A DNA stretch of 64,000 nucleotides from Bacillus sp. AFS006103 (GTDB lineage: Bacteria > Bacillota > Bacilli > Bacillales > Cytobacillaceae), in assembly GCA_002559145.1 (NCBI GenBank), contig NTXX01000001.1, forward strand, positions 270,250 to 334,249, read 5' to 3'. Under the pieces are notes generated by a model. That model saw only the letters and a program-made list of their open reading frames with translations. It did not search any database and was not told the origin of the DNA. Shown here in pieces: positions 16,711 to 25,707 of this stretch. How positions within the stretch are numbered: position 1 is the first letter of the stretch; every line of letters starts with the position of its first letter. The position numbers and the translations under genes were made by a program.

Positions 16711-18585
16711 TCATCCTTTAGGTTCAACTAACAAATATCCACTCATTTCCTGATGTAAAGCAGAACAGAAATTTGTACAGTATAAAGGATAGGTTCCCGC
16801 CTTTTTGGCTGTAAATTCAATCGTCTGCGTCTGTCCCGGCTGGACTTCCATGTTCAGATTGTAGGAGTTTATTCCAAAGCCGTGGGTAATATCTTGGTCA
16901 AGGTCGATATTGGTTAAATGGATGACGACTTTATCTCCTTCTTTTACAGAGATGACGTCTTTACGCTCCGCTTTAGCATCAAAAATGAATTTCGAACGCA
17001 TCGCAATTCCATTGACTTCCACGGTATTTCCACTTCTTGAAATATGGGCATCCTTTTGATTCCAGATACTGTTCGGACGCTTTGTATCCTTATCGTAGAC
17101 AACAATTGGTTTAACCTTGTTTGCCTTAATGATCTGTGCATAATGAGGCTCAGGGTTAACCGGCACAGATTGAATGATTTCCATCTTTTTTCCAGTCAAA
17201 TCAATTAACTGCATGGATTCCGGGTGTGACGGACCAACTGAAAGATAGCTATCCTTAGCTATTTTATTTAGGGCAATGATATATTTTCCATCTGGACTAA
17301 CAGTATCACCTTCAGCCGCAACAGCATGTCCTGGTGAATATTGAACTGGTACACGGTCAACGGTTTCACCTGAATCGACATTCCATTTAACAATTTCCGA
17401 CGAAATAAACATCGTCGTATAAGCAAACCCTTTATCATCAAATTGAGTATGCAGTGGTCCGAGAGCATTTTCTGGATTTACTTCTCTCTCCATGATGGAT
17501 TCATAATCTAATATTGGAATGCCTTCTTGCTCACCTGCAAACTTCTTATCCTTGATCGCCTTAAAAGCTTTTTCGAAAGAGAACACTGTCATGGCAGGGG
17601 CTAGTTTACCTGCAGCAATGAAACGCTTACCATCAGGTGTCACATCCACACCATGTGGCGACTTTGCGGTTGGAACAAGATAGATTCCTCCTCTATGCTT
17701 GGCAGGGTCAATCATTTTCTGTCCATTTACTGTATCGTATTTTCCAGCAGCGACCATCTTCTCTAGCTCTTTCCAGTTAAACAAAACAATATAATCACGA
17801 TCTTTCTGTGAAGCATTAATTTCCTGTTCTGTCGTTGCTAATTCGGTATTATAAGTAGTCATAACTGCCCAGTCTTTAGAGGTTTTTTTTCCTGCATCAG
17901 AAAGATCAAATGACCATGGTGGCAATGCTACCTGGTAAGCGACATTTAGCTTTTGTTTAGCCTCATTAAATGTAACCGCAGACATAACTCCTTTATATTT
18001 TGTTTTGTATTCATCTAACGTGGCATAATCATGGCCAAATGGAACGGCAAATCTAGTCGGCAAAAACATATATTCTGTATTCTCTGTCACAAAGGCGGCA
18101 CAATGTGGCCCTCCAGTGTTTGGAACCTCCAATATATCCTTGACTGTAAACGTCTTTAAATCCATTACGGCAGCACGATTATTGGCTACATCTGTTGCAA
18201 ACATATACTTTCCATCATACTCTCCTCCTTTTTCAGAAAAGGCAGGATGATGGAGATCACCCCAGTTGTATTCTCCCATTAATTCTCTAGAATGCTTATC
18301 CCAGCCGTGACCTGTTGCTGAATCCGGGGAAAATACAGGAATTGTACGAATATGACGCATAGATGGTACCCCATAGATAAACATTTGCCCAGAGTGACCA
18401 CCTGAGGCAAATAAATAGTATTCATCCTTCTGACCGAAAGGAACATAAACCTTTTGGGCATTACTGGCAGTACTAGATTGATTTTTATTATTATTATTAT
18501 TATTACCGTTGAAATCCGCAAAAATCACGGTTGAAGCCAATGCTCCCAATACTAACCCGGAAATGGCTGCAATCATTTTTTTCAT
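16711..18585 (-). CDS. nosZ: Nitrous-oxide reductase, Sec-type
   Basis: NosZ (624 residues) reduces N2O to N2 outside the membrane. The N-terminus is a Sec-type signal (KKMIAAISGLVLGALASTVIFA) with no twin-arginine motif, as in clade II enzymes. The beta-propeller carries the histidine-rich CuZ segments (GDLHHPAFS, GGPHCAAF, KSPHGVDVTPDGK, GPLHTQF, SPGHAVA, PEPHYAQ). The C-terminal cupredoxin domain has the CuA pattern C603-xxx-C607-xxx-H611-xx-M614. The ATG at 18583-18585 follows GGAGG, which rules out the longer frame. nosC lies 20 bp upstream. Confidence 0.95.
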   Translation of the reverse strand: MKKMIAAISGLVLGALASTVIFADFNGNNNNNNKNQSSTASNAQKVYVPFGQKDEYYLFASGGHSGQMFIYGVPSMRHIRTIPVFSPDSATGHGWDKHSRELMGEYNWGDLHHPAFSEKGGEYDGKYMFATDVANNRAAVMDLKTFTVKDILEVPNTGGPHCAAFVTENTEYMFLPTRFAVPFGHDYATLDEYKTKYKGVMSAVTFNEAKQKLNVAYQVALPPWSFDLSDAGKKTSKDWAVMTTYNTELATTEQEINASQKDRDYIVLFNWKELEKMVAAGKYDTVNGQKMIDPAKHRGGIYLVPTAKSPHGVDVTPDGKRFIAAGKLAPAMTVFSFEKAFKAIKDKKFAGEQEGIPILDYESIMEREVNPENALGPLHTQFDDKGFAYTTMFISSEIVKWNVDSGETVDRVPVQYSPGHAVAAEGDTVSPDGKYIIALNKIAKDSYLSVGPSHPESMQLIDLTGKKMEIIQSVPVNPEPHYAQIIKANKVKPIVVYDKDTKRPNSIWNQKDAHISRSGNTVEVNGIAMRSKFIFDAKAERKDVISVKEGDKVVIHLTNIDLDQDITHGFGINSYNLNMEVQPGQTQTIEFTAKKAGTYPLYCTNFCSALHQEMSGYLLVEPKG

Positions 18586-18605
18586 AAAAATTCCTCCAAA
18601 ATCAA

Positions 18606-19037
18606 TCATTGTTTCTTCTCTGATGCGGCTTTTAGGGCTGCAAGAACCGCTGCTCTTTCATCATCCGTCAGCGGTTTATCTCCTAGCACACCTGACATGA
18701 CTGCAGAAGTTGGTTTTTTGAGAAACTCTTCGATTGGCACACCATGCTTTCCTTCAACATTTACATAGGCCTGAGATAAATCCGGACCCGTCGACCCACC
18801 TTGGATATTTAGTGCAGAAATACTATGGCAGGAAACGCAGCCGCGCTGAATAAAAATCCTGCCTTCTTTAGCGGTTGAATCACCCTGTTGTTTTTCTATC
18901 GCATCTTTTTTGACAACTTGATCAGTTTTTTCTGCCGTTTCAGCAGGTGCTGCTTTTTCCTTAGCATTAAAAATTAAGTAACCTCCACCAAAAGCGACCC
19001 CAAAACAAATAAGAAAAATAGCAATATATTTCCCCAT
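18606..19037 (-). CDS. nosC: Membrane-anchored cytochrome c (NosC-like)
   Basis: This 143-residue protein has one N-terminal membrane anchor (residues 5-23), a charged linker, and a cytochrome c domain with the heme site C67-V-S-C70-H71 and a likely axial Met114. It is first in the nos operon with a strong AAGGAGGGGG, so it probably hands electrons from the quinol/bc branch to NosZ. Cys11 lies in the hydrophobic segment but has no proper lipobox, so a helix anchor is more likely than a lipid anchor. Confidence 0.88.
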   Translation of the reverse strand: MGKYIAIFLICFGVAFGGGYLIFNAKEKAAPAETAEKTDQVVKKDAIEKQQGDSTAKEGRIFIQRGCVSCHSISALNIQGGSTGPDLSQAYVNVEGKHGVPIEEFLKKPTSAVMSGVLGDKPLTDDERAAVLAALKAASEKKQ

Positions 19038-19098
19038 ATGCCCCCTCCTTTCTAAACATAGTAATAATATTTTTTTTAGTTTTACCTGGTAGATTTTT

Positions 19099-19127
19099 AT
19101 TATTCCTAAATATTAGAAGTTAATCAA
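19099..19127 (-). promoter_or_regulatory. Candidate nos operon promoter
   Basis: TTGATT (19122-19127) and AATAAT (19099-19104) on the minus strand are 17 bp apart, about 60 bp upstream of nosC. No FNR-type TGTGA-N6-TCACA dyad is seen. The -35 touches the edge of the dehydratase gene remnant. Confidence 0.4.
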
Positions 19128-19223
19128 AATGGCGCTCAGGCTTACCTCCTGGAATGCAGGAAGACTAGCAGATTTGAATATCCCATTAGCCAAAACTATG
19201 ACTCCCTCTATGAAAAAGAATAA
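19126..19223 (+). pseudogene. Remnant of a second pterin carbinolamine dehydratase gene
   Basis: The segment encodes ALRLTSWNAGRLADLNIPLAK and then, after a one-base frame shift, NYDSLYEKE followed by TAA. The intact phhB encodes TLRLTSWNAGGLTDLDIALAK and KYDLIYEKY at its end. One 20-base block (CTTACCTCYTGGAATGCAGG) differs at a single position between the copies. Only the last third of the gene remains, without a start or the HHP active site. It has its own downstream terminator hairpin, like phhB. Confidence 0.85.
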
Positions 19224-19228
19224 ATTTT

Positions 19229-19260
19229 AAAGAGGTTACAGTAGTCTGCAACCTCTTTTC
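19229..19260. terminator. Terminator hairpin downstream of the phhB remnant
   Basis: AAAGAGGTT and AACCTCTTT are complementary arms separated by a short imperfect stem-loop, with T-rich sequence at the end. The arms differ in sequence from the intact phhB terminator. Confidence 0.75.
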
Positions 19261-19342
19261 GGTGACTTTAAAAAAAAAACTTATAATTGCAAAATTTCCA
19301 TATCAGATCAGGGCCTCTTTGCCAATCGTAATTTCACTTTTT

Positions 19343-19443
19343 TATTTTTTCAGCGCAAAATTGACTTTTATCAGCGATAAAGAACCATTTATCAGCGATA
19401 AATTCAATATATCAGCGATAATCAACTTTTATCAGCGATGCGA
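19343..19443. repeat. Tandem array A, 20-21 bp period (TCAGCGA core)
   Basis: Five copies of the core TCAGCG(A) start at 19350, 19371, 19392, 19412 and 19432, so the spacing is 21, 21, 20 and 20 bp. The typical unit reads TTTATCAGCGATAAATTCAA. The array ends at the 3' end of the NERD pseudogene. Confidence 0.85.
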
Positions 19444-19446
19444 ATT

Positions 19447-20325
19447 TTACCATGGTATGGACTTAGGAAAGTAAACACGTCCTTTTTTTGTTCCTGAATA
19501 ATTTAGATTTACAGAAAGTAGTAATCTTTTCGCTGTATCAGGTGATTTTATATGAACAAATTCCCTAAATTGCTGATTTGTAATTTGTGAATCAAAAAGT
19601 AGGAAGTAATCTTTAAGGGCACTTATATGGGCATCTTTGGAAAATTCGTTGCAAGAAGGGCAATACCATTGCTTTTTCTTACGAATAAGTGGGCTATGGG
19701 TACAATTGGAGTCAAAAACACCCGTTAATAGGTCCGTCTTGTTAATTCCGTACTTTTTCAAAATATAACTTGTTGGTACCTTATTCATTTTTACTAGGAG
19801 GCGACTCAGTTTTCGGAGGTCTTTCGCATGAAGGAGTGGATTAGTATATTGCTTTTCAAAACTCTGAATTTTATTTATGAAAGCATCGGATTTACATACT
19901 CGCGGTTTCACTTTATAAGTGTTTTTCCCGGTGATGACATATGAAGCATATCCATTGCTTATGACTACTAGGTATTCAACTGGAACTTTAGGAAATTTGT
20001 GTTCTGCCATCAGTTTTTCTAGATACTCTTTATGCCTTTCTGATTGTGCAATCGGATCAGGGTAACCTTTTTCCACGTTATTGTTTATTTGGGTAAATTG
20101 CTCATTTTCTGTATCAAATATTAATTAACCAGCCATATTTTTCACTTCAACAATTAGGGCGAATTCTGATGTTAGGAGAAGGGTATCAATTTGGCAGTTG
20201 TAGTCACCATCAGGAAGGTTTAAATCGTGGAGAATCATGTATTTGTTAATAGGAAGGAGGCGTAAGTATATATAATTCTGATAAAAGCCTGAAATCCCTG
20301 CCGAATTTTAGCGAAATTTGTTAAA
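19447..20325 (-). pseudogene. Decayed NERD-domain (nuclease-related) protein gene
   Basis: The intact downstream part (19447-20076, 209 codons) has DPIAQSERHKEYLEKLM, VEYLVVIS and a C-terminal zinc-ribbon-like WYCPSC. Reading on upstream in the same frame gives the NERD core NKYMILHDLNLPDG, NCQIDTLLLTSEFALIVEVK and NMAG, then an in-frame TAA at 20125-20127 where the family continues. A second in-frame stop and frame irregularities lie around 20310-20320, and no start region exists before array B begins. It was probably a DNA- or stress-related protein and is now inactive. A short C-terminal protein starting at 20076 is possible but unsupported. Confidence 0.8.
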
Positions 20326-20334
20326 AGAGTTTGT

Positions 20335-20440
20335 CTATTTATTTTATCAGCGATAATTAGAAGGTTATCAGCGTTAAATTCAATATATCAGCGAATTTGT
20401 GGTATTTATCAGCGATAAATTCAATATATCAGCGAACCGT
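20335..20440. repeat. Tandem array B, 20-21 bp period (TCAGCGA core)
   Basis: Five copies of the core TCAGCG start at 20347, 20368, 20388, 20409 and 20429, so the spacing is 21, 20, 21 and 20 bp. The unit and orientation are the same as in array A, and both contain ATAAATTCAATATATCAGCG. It replaces the expected 5' end of the NERD gene. Confidence 0.85.
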
Positions 20441-20459
20441 AAATTCCACATTAGAAAAA

Positions 20460-20500
20460 GGAAAAAAGCCAGCTCGAATTCAATCTTCGAACTAGCTTCT
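20460..20500 (-). terminator. Terminator after pheT
   Basis: GAAGCTAGTTCGA pairs imperfectly with TCGAGCTGGCTTTT on the minus strand and is followed by T-rich sequence, just past the pheT stop. Confidence 0.8.
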
Positions 20501-20505
20501 TTTAG

Positions 20506-22920
20506 TTAACCCCTTAAAACAGCTCCTGCTTTTTCTTCTAACGCTGCAAGTACTCGGTCATGGACCTTCGTTACCTCTTCATCCGTCAACGTACGTACCG
20601 GATCAACATATTTTAAAGAAAAAGCAATCGACTTCTTGCCCGCTTCCATCTTATCACCCTCATATAAATCAAACACATGTACCTCTTTAAGAAGCGGTGC
20701 ACCATTTGTTAAGATGATTTCCTTTAGGGTGCCTGACACCGTTTCTTTGTTTACCACGAGGGCAATGTCTCTAGTAATCGATGGGAAGCGTGGAATGGCT
20801 TCATATTGTAATGCTGGTGTTTCTGCTTCAAGTATAGCTTTTAATGAAAGTTCAAATACGTAGGTATCTTTCAAATCCAAGTCTTTTTGAACTGTTGGGT
20901 GGACTTGACCGATAAAGCCGATTTTCTCGTCATTTAAGAAAATTTCTGCTGTACGGCCCGGGTGCAGACGGTCTACTTGTGCCTGAACGAATTGAACCTG
21001 TTCGAAGAGGCCAAGTTTAGCAAACATTCCTTCTAAAATTCCTTTAACAACGTAGAAGTCGACGGCTTTCTTCTCTCCTTGCCAAGAATGACTTTCCCAA
21101 AGGCCAGTAATGGCCGCAGCTAAATGCTCTTTTTCCACTGGAAGAGAGTCTGTCCCGTTCGCTAAGAATACAGCACCTGTTTCATATACACCTAAGCTAT
21201 CGTTTTGGCGGGCACTATTGTATTTTAATACTTCCAAAAGCTGTGGCATGATGCTCAAACGAAGGATACTGCGCTCTTCACTCATTGGCATGGAAAGACG
21301 AATGGTATCACGCTTTTCAAGTGCAAATTGTGCTGCCTTTTCCTCGCTCGTGAGGGAATACGTTACAGCTTGGTATAAGCCTGCACCCTCAAGGTATTGA
21401 CGAACCACACGGCGTTTCTTCTGATACTCATTCAAACCGCCCGGGGTTGTCGAACCGATTGGAAGTGTTTTTGGAATATTATCGTAACCGTAAAGGCGGG
21501 CTACTTCTTCCAGTAAATCTTCTTCGATTTTAATATCGCCGCGGCGAGTCGGTGCCGTTACGGTAATGGTATCTTCCTCAATGCTTACCCCAAATTGAAG
21601 ACGATCAAAGATTTCTTTCACGTCTATCATTACAAGCTCTGTACCAAGTACACGATTGATTTTTTCTAAAGTAATTGAAACTACTGCTGGTTCAACTGTT
21701 AGTGTGTCCGCCTCAGCCGCACCTTCTAATACTTCTCCGCCAGCGTATTTTGCCATCAGATAGGCCGCGCGCGCTCCTGCTGCACGAACACGATTCGGAT
21801 CGACACCTTTCTCAAACCGAGCACTTGCTTCACTTCTAAGGCCATGGTCTTTTGATGCCTTTCTAACAGTTGCTCCATTAAAGTAAGCAGATTCAAGCAA
21901 AACAGTTGTTGTGTCTGACGTTACTTCAGAATTTGCTCCTCCCATTACACCAGCAAGGGCAACAGGCTCTGTTCCATTTGTAATAACCAGATGTTCAGAT
22001 GTAAGTGTACGTTCCGCATCATCAAGCGTAACAAATTTCTCGCCATCTGCCGCACGGCGGACAAGGATTTCTTTTGACCCTAAGCGATCATAATCAAATG
22101 CATGAAGCGGCTGTCCGTATTCAAGTAGAATATAGTTGGTAATATCGACCACATTATTGTGTGGACGAATTCCCGCAGACATTAAGCGTGTTTGCATCCA
22201 GAGTGGTGATGGTCCAATCTTTACGTTTTTAATGACTTTTGCTACATACAACGGGTTATCTTCTTTAGCTTCGACTGTGATTTTTACATAATCAGTTGCT
22301 TTTTCAGTTGAAGCTTGCAGGTTCGTTTCTGGAAGTTTCACGTTTCTTCCAAGAATCGCCGCCACTTCATAAGCAACCCCTAGCATGCTTAAGCAATCTG
22401 AGCGATTTGGAGTTAAGCTTAGTTCTAGAATCTCATCATTTCTATTTAACATTGCAATGGCATCGACGCCGACTTCAGCATCTGCCGGGAAAACAAAGAT
22501 TCCCTCGGAATATTCTTTCGGCACCACTTTTCCTTCGATCCCTAACTCAGTGAGCGAACAAATCATTCCATTTGATTCTTCACCTCGAAGTTTCGCGCGT
22601 TTAATTTTAAAATTACCAGGAAGGACAGCACCTACTGTTGCCACCGCTACCTTTTGACCTTGCGCCACATTTGGGGCACCGCAAATAATTTGAACCGGTT
22701 GTTCCCCGCCCACATCTACAAGGCATTTGCTTAATTTATCAGCATTCGGGTGCTGCTCGCGTTCAAGGACATGACCAACAACGACGCCTTGAATGCCGTG
22801 GTTAAGAACTTCTACTCCCTCAACCTCAATACCACTTTTAGTAATTTTTTCTGCTAATTCAGCTGCAGTTACTCCAGTTAAATCAATATAGTCTTGAAGC
22901 CATTTATATGAAACGAACAT
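20506..22920 (-). CDS. pheT: Phenylalanyl-tRNA synthetase beta subunit
   Basis: PheT (804 residues) pairs with PheS in the alpha2-beta2 enzyme that charges tRNA-Phe. The order is: an N-terminal tRNA-binding EMAP-like domain ([20 protein letters not shown] near 45-65), B3/B4 editing domain (around 210-400), B5 domain, catalytic-like core, and a C-terminal anticodon-binding fold ([17 protein letters not shown]). It follows pheS by 48 bp. A 13-base sequence, GGTGCCTGACACC, within the gene also occurs in inverse orientation upstream of pheS. Confidence 0.97.
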   Translation of the reverse strand: MFVSYKWLQDYIDLTGVTAAELAEKITKSGIEVEGVEVLNHGIQGVVVGHVLEREQHPNADKLSKCLVDVGGEQPVQIICGAPNVAQGQKVAVATVGAVLPGNFKIKRAKLRGEESNGMICSLTELGIEGKVVPKEYSEGIFVFPADAEVGVDAIAMLNRNDEILELSLTPNRSDCLSMLGVAYEVAAILGRNVKLPETNLQASTEKATDYVKITVEAKEDNPLYVAKVIKNVKIGPSPLWMQTRLMSAGIRPHNNVVDITNYILLEYGQPLHAFDYDRLGSKEILVRRAADGEKFVTLDDAERTLTSEHLVITNGTEPVALAGVMGGANSEVTSDTTTVLLESAYFNGATVRKASKDHGLRSEASARFEKGVDPNRVRAAGARAAYLMAKYAGGEVLEGAAEADTLTVEPAVVSITLEKINRVLGTELVMIDVKEIFDRLQFGVSIEEDTITVTAPTRRGDIKIEEDLLEEVARLYGYDNIPKTLPIGSTTPGGLNEYQKKRRVVRQYLEGAGLYQAVTYSLTSEEKAAQFALEKRDTIRLSMPMSEERSILRLSIMPQLLEVLKYNSARQNDSLGVYETGAVFLANGTDSLPVEKEHLAAAITGLWESHSWQGEKKAVDFYVVKGILEGMFAKLGLFEQVQFVQAQVDRLHPGRTAEIFLNDEKIGFIGQVHPTVQKDLDLKDTYVFELSLKAILEAETPALQYEAIPRFPSITRDIALVVNKETVSGTLKEIILTNGAPLLKEVHVFDLYEGDKMEAGKKSIAFSLKYVDPVRTLTDEEVTKVHDRVLAALEEKAGAVLRG

Positions 22921-22968
22921 GTCGTCATCCTCCTTTAGTTATCTTTAATCAACGAGATGTATTCAAGT

Positions 22969-24006
22969 TCATTCGTGTTTTGAAAATTGCTTTAAGAACC
23001 GAACATCATTGGTATAAAAATGTCTGATATCATCGACACCGTACTTTAACATCGCGATCCGCTCAGGCCCCATTCCGAAGGCAAAGCCAGTGTATTTCTT
23101 CGAATCGTATCCAGCCATCTCAAGCACGTTAGGGTGAACCATACCTGCTCCAAGAATTTCAATCCAGCCTGTGCGCTTACAAACGCTGCAGCCAGACCCG
23201 CCACAAATTTTACAAGAAATATCCATTTCAACAGAAGGCTCTGTGAATGGGAAAAAGCTTGGACGCAGACGAATTTCACGATCTTCTCCGAACATTTTTT
23301 TCGCAAATACTTCTAATGTTCCTTTCAGATCACTCATGCGGATGTTCTCTCCGACTACAAGACCTTCGATTTGCATAAATTGATGAGAGTGTGTTGCATC
23401 ATCATTATCACGACGGTACACTTTACCCGGACAAATAATTTTGATTGGACCTTTGCCATGGTGCTTCTCCATCGTCCGCGCTTGAACTGGCGATGTATGG
23501 GTGCGAAGAAGGATATCTTCTGTGATATAGAATGAGTCCTGCATATCGCGGGCTGGGTGTCCTTTCGGTAAGTTAAGTGCTTCGAAGTTATAATAATCTT
23601 GTTCAACTTCAGGACCTTCTGCTACCTGGTAACCCATACCAATAAATAGGTCTTCAATTTCTTCAATGATTCTTGTCAGTGGATGATGATTTCCAACCTT
23701 TATTGGTCGGCCTGGGAGGGTAACATCAATGCTTTCAGATGCTAATTTTTCTAAGACAGCAGCCTCTTCTAACCCCTTTAGTTTAGCCTCAATTTTAACA
23801 GCTATCATCTCACGGACTTCGTTCGCTAATGCCCCCATCACTGGGCGCTCTTCAGCAGAAAGCTTCCCCATTCCGCGTAGTACTTCTGTGATTGGACCCT
23901 TTTTTCCTAGATAAGCCACACGAATGTCATTTAATTCTTTTAAACTTACCGACTGTTCAACTTTTTGAATAGCCTCTTCCTGCAATTCTTTTAAACGTTC
24001 TTGCAT
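22969..24006 (-). CDS. pheS: Phenylalanyl-tRNA synthetase alpha subunit
   Basis: PheS (345 residues) is the catalytic class II subunit. It has the N-terminal coiled coil (about 1-85), motif 1 region [20 protein letters not shown], motif 2 around [25 protein letters not shown], and motif 3 [17 protein letters not shown] near the end. The start ATG follows AAGGAGG. The gene is preceded by a T-box leader with a UUC specifier. Confidence 0.97.
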   Translation of the reverse strand: MQERLKELQEEAIQKVEQSVSLKELNDIRVAYLGKKGPITEVLRGMGKLSAEERPVMGALANEVREMIAVKIEAKLKGLEEAAVLEKLASESIDVTLPGRPIKVGNHHPLTRIIEEIEDLFIGMGYQVAEGPEVEQDYYNFEALNLPKGHPARDMQDSFYITEDILLRTHTSPVQARTMEKHHGKGPIKIICPGKVYRRDNDDATHSHQFMQIEGLVVGENIRMSDLKGTLEVFAKKMFGEDREIRLRPSFFPFTEPSVEMDISCKICGGSGCSVCKRTGWIEILGAGMVHPNVLEMAGYDSKKYTGFAFGMGPERIAMLKYGVDDIRHFYTNDVRFLKQFSKHE

Positions 24007-24082
24007 GTCAATTCCTCCTTAATATTGATCGGTGTCATAGATTGGTGTAATTGATTGGTGTCAGGCACCAGAACAGAAAAAA

Positions 24083-24350
24083 CAAAAAAACCCCATCCCT
24101 GGAAAGGGACGAGGTTTATAGTTTCGCGGTACCACCCTTGTAAACACTTTATGTAAAAAAACATTGTGTTCGCTTCATTCGGATAACGGCATTTGCCGGC
24201 GCATCTTTACATTTCCGATTGCGAAAATGGTCCCGATGCCAACTCTGGAGGTGAACTTCTCTTATTCTTTCCATAAAAGTGCTTTCAGTCGTGGCACTTT
24301 CTCCCTAAATGGTCGTAAATAAGGTACTTTTCTCCGTCATCGTTATTTAA
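24083..24350 (-). ncRNA. T-box riboswitch (Phe) upstream of pheST
   Basis: The minus strand contains the conserved T-box AAGGGTGGTACCGCG (24124-24138), followed by a terminator hairpin with arms CGTCCCTTTCC/GGGATGGGG and a long T run (24085-24118). A Stem I region upstream carries a UUC codon (24253-24255) in the expected specifier setting GAAG-UUC-ACC, which matches Phe. Uncharged tRNA-Phe should promote antitermination. Confidence 0.92.
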
Positions 24351-24410
24351 ATATTAACATTGTTGATTATTATATAATAAATCGCCGCGGAAGGTCAAAC
24401 AAGTTTGCGC

Positions 24411-25160
24411 CTATTTTTTCAAATAATAGAGAAGTATCCCGGTTGCCACCGCTACATTTAAGGATTCGCTTTTCCCATAAATCGGAATATACAGGTTCGC
24501 TGTCGTGCTGGCAAGAATATCTTTACCGACGCCGTTCCCTTCGTTCCCAACTATGAGAGCAAAAGAGTCACTTGTAGAGATATCCGTATATACCGAGGCC
24601 CCTTCAAGTGCGGTACCGTAAACAGGTATATTTTTTTCTTGAAGCTTGTCTATCCATTCATGAAGATCTCCACTTATAATCGGAAGGTGAAAATGGCTTC
24701 CTTGTGCAGACCTTAATACCTTAGCGTTATATATATCAACAGTTCCGCGTCCAACAACAACTGCGTCAATCCCTGCTGCATCTGCCGTACGAATCATCGT
24801 ACCAAGATTACCCGGATCCTGAACCGCATCAATGAATAGGAAGGACTTGGCATCTCTAACTTCCGAATTTGCGATCCGGCAAACCGCATAAATCCCTTGT
24901 GGTGCCTCTGTATCTGACAAAGATTTCGATATCTCTTCCGTGACTTGTATTACGGGTGTTGACCCAGCATCCCATCGGGAAGGGAGGTCTACTTTTTCTG
25001 ATACAATAATTTCTAAGATTTGCTCTCCTTGTTTCAGGGCTTCCTCTACTAAATGAAAGCCCTCCACTAAAAAGGTTCCAGACTTATCGCGTTCTTTTTT
25101 GGTTAAAAGTTTTTTCCATTGTTTAACTTTAGGGTTGTTTACTGATTCAATATGTTTCAA
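24411..25160 (-). CDS. ysgA: SpoU/TrmH family RNA 2'-O-methyltransferase
   Basis: This 249-residue SPOUT methyltransferase has an N-terminal substrate-binding domain ([34 protein letters not shown]) and a SAM-binding trefoil knot with [25 protein letters not shown] (about 110-135), [10 protein letters not shown] and [21 protein letters not shown]. It probably methylates 23S rRNA ribose. The target nucleotide cannot be read from the sequence. It is divergent from sspI. Confidence 0.92.
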   Translation of the reverse strand: MKHIESVNNPKVKQWKKLLTKKERDKSGTFLVEGFHLVEEALKQGEQILEIIVSEKVDLPSRWDAGSTPVIQVTEEISKSLSDTEAPQGIYAVCRIANSEVRDAKSFLFIDAVQDPGNLGTMIRTADAAGIDAVVVGRGTVDIYNAKVLRSAQGSHFHLPIISGDLHEWIDKLQEKNIPVYGTALEGASVYTDISTSDSFALIVGNEGNGVGKDILASTTANLYIPIYGKSESLNVAVATGILLYYLKK

Positions 25161-25278
25161 AACCCGCTCTCCTTTTACATTAACAACTATTTTTTATTAT
25201 AGCCTAACAAAAATACATAATAAAACCAAAAATAGAAAACATATAAAAGAAATACAGGATAAAAAGGAGTGGTTATAC

Positions 25279-25485
25279 ATGAATTTAAATTTACGTAATG
25301 CCATTGTTCATAATGTATCGGGGAATACACAAGATCAACTAGAAGATACGATTGTTGATGCCATTCAAAATGGTGAAGAGAAAATGCTCCCAGGCCTAGG
25401 CGTTTTATTTGAGATCATTTGGAATAATTCTTCCGAAGATGAGAAAAAAGAAATGCTTGCCACTCTGGAGAGTGGGTTAAAGTAA
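25279..25485 (+). CDS. sspI: Small acid-soluble spore protein SspI
   Basis: SspI (68 residues) is a minor spore-core protein made in the forespore. The sequence [20 protein letters not shown] and [17 protein letters not shown] is characteristic. The ATG at 25279 follows AAGGAG. An open frame extends 180 bp upstream but contains no credible start. The location next to the ysgA methyltransferase gene is the same as in B. subtilis. No clear sigma-G promoter could be assigned, although the upstream region is AT-rich. Confidence 0.95.
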   Translation: MNLNLRNAIVHNVSGNTQDQLEDTIVDAIQNGEEKMLPGLGVLFEIIWNNSSEDEKKEMLATLESGLK

Positions 25486-25502
25486 TAAATTTTACGGTTA
25501 GG

Positions 25503-25534
25503 GCTGTCAATCGGTTCGGTTGACAGCTTTTTAC
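25503..25534 (+). terminator. Terminator after sspI
   Basis: GGCTGTCAA and TTGACAGC form a near-perfect stem followed by TTTTTA, 18 bp after the sspI stop. Confidence 0.88.
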
Positions 25535-25555
25535 TGTTAAAAATGAACAAAAATA

Positions 25556-25640
25556 ATGTTTATCAGCGATTTCAGACAGTCAATGAGCGAATTTTGGTAT
25601 TCAATGAGCGAATTTCACCATTCAATGAGCGAATCCTATA
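25556..25640. repeat. Tandem array C, exact 21 bp period (TCAGCGA/TGAGCGA core)
   Basis: Core heptamers begin at 25564 (TCAGCGA), 25585, 25606 and 25627 (TGAGCGA), exactly 21 bp apart. The unit is about AATTTYNNTATTCAATGAGCG. It lies between the sspI terminator and the terminator of the M42 peptidase gene. The period, core and intergenic setting relate it to arrays A and B. Confidence 0.8.
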
Positions 25641-25665
25641 ATTCCTATAAAAAGTGCATTCGACA

Positions 25666-25696
25666 GAAAAATCCCCGGCAAATTTCTACCGGGGAC
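25666..25696 (-). terminator. Terminator after the M42 peptidase gene
   Basis: CCCCGGTAG and TTGCCGGGG arms with loop AAATT, followed by ATTTTTC on the minus strand. Confidence 0.82.
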
Positions 25697-25707
25697 CCCA
25701 CAAAAAA

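Noticed and set aside
19262..19474. 70-codon plus-strand open frame over array A
   Set aside because: It lies over the repeat array and the end of the NERD pseudogene, and the composition follows the repeat. No family or start signal was found.
19343..20440. Possible CRISPR array
   Set aside because: The repeats have no unique spacers, the period is only 20-21 bp, and no cas genes are nearby.
12218..20505. Possible transposon or prophage carrying the nos genes
   Set aside because: No transposase, integrase, tRNA attachment site or terminal inverted repeats were found. The only boundary signal is the duplicated phhB end.
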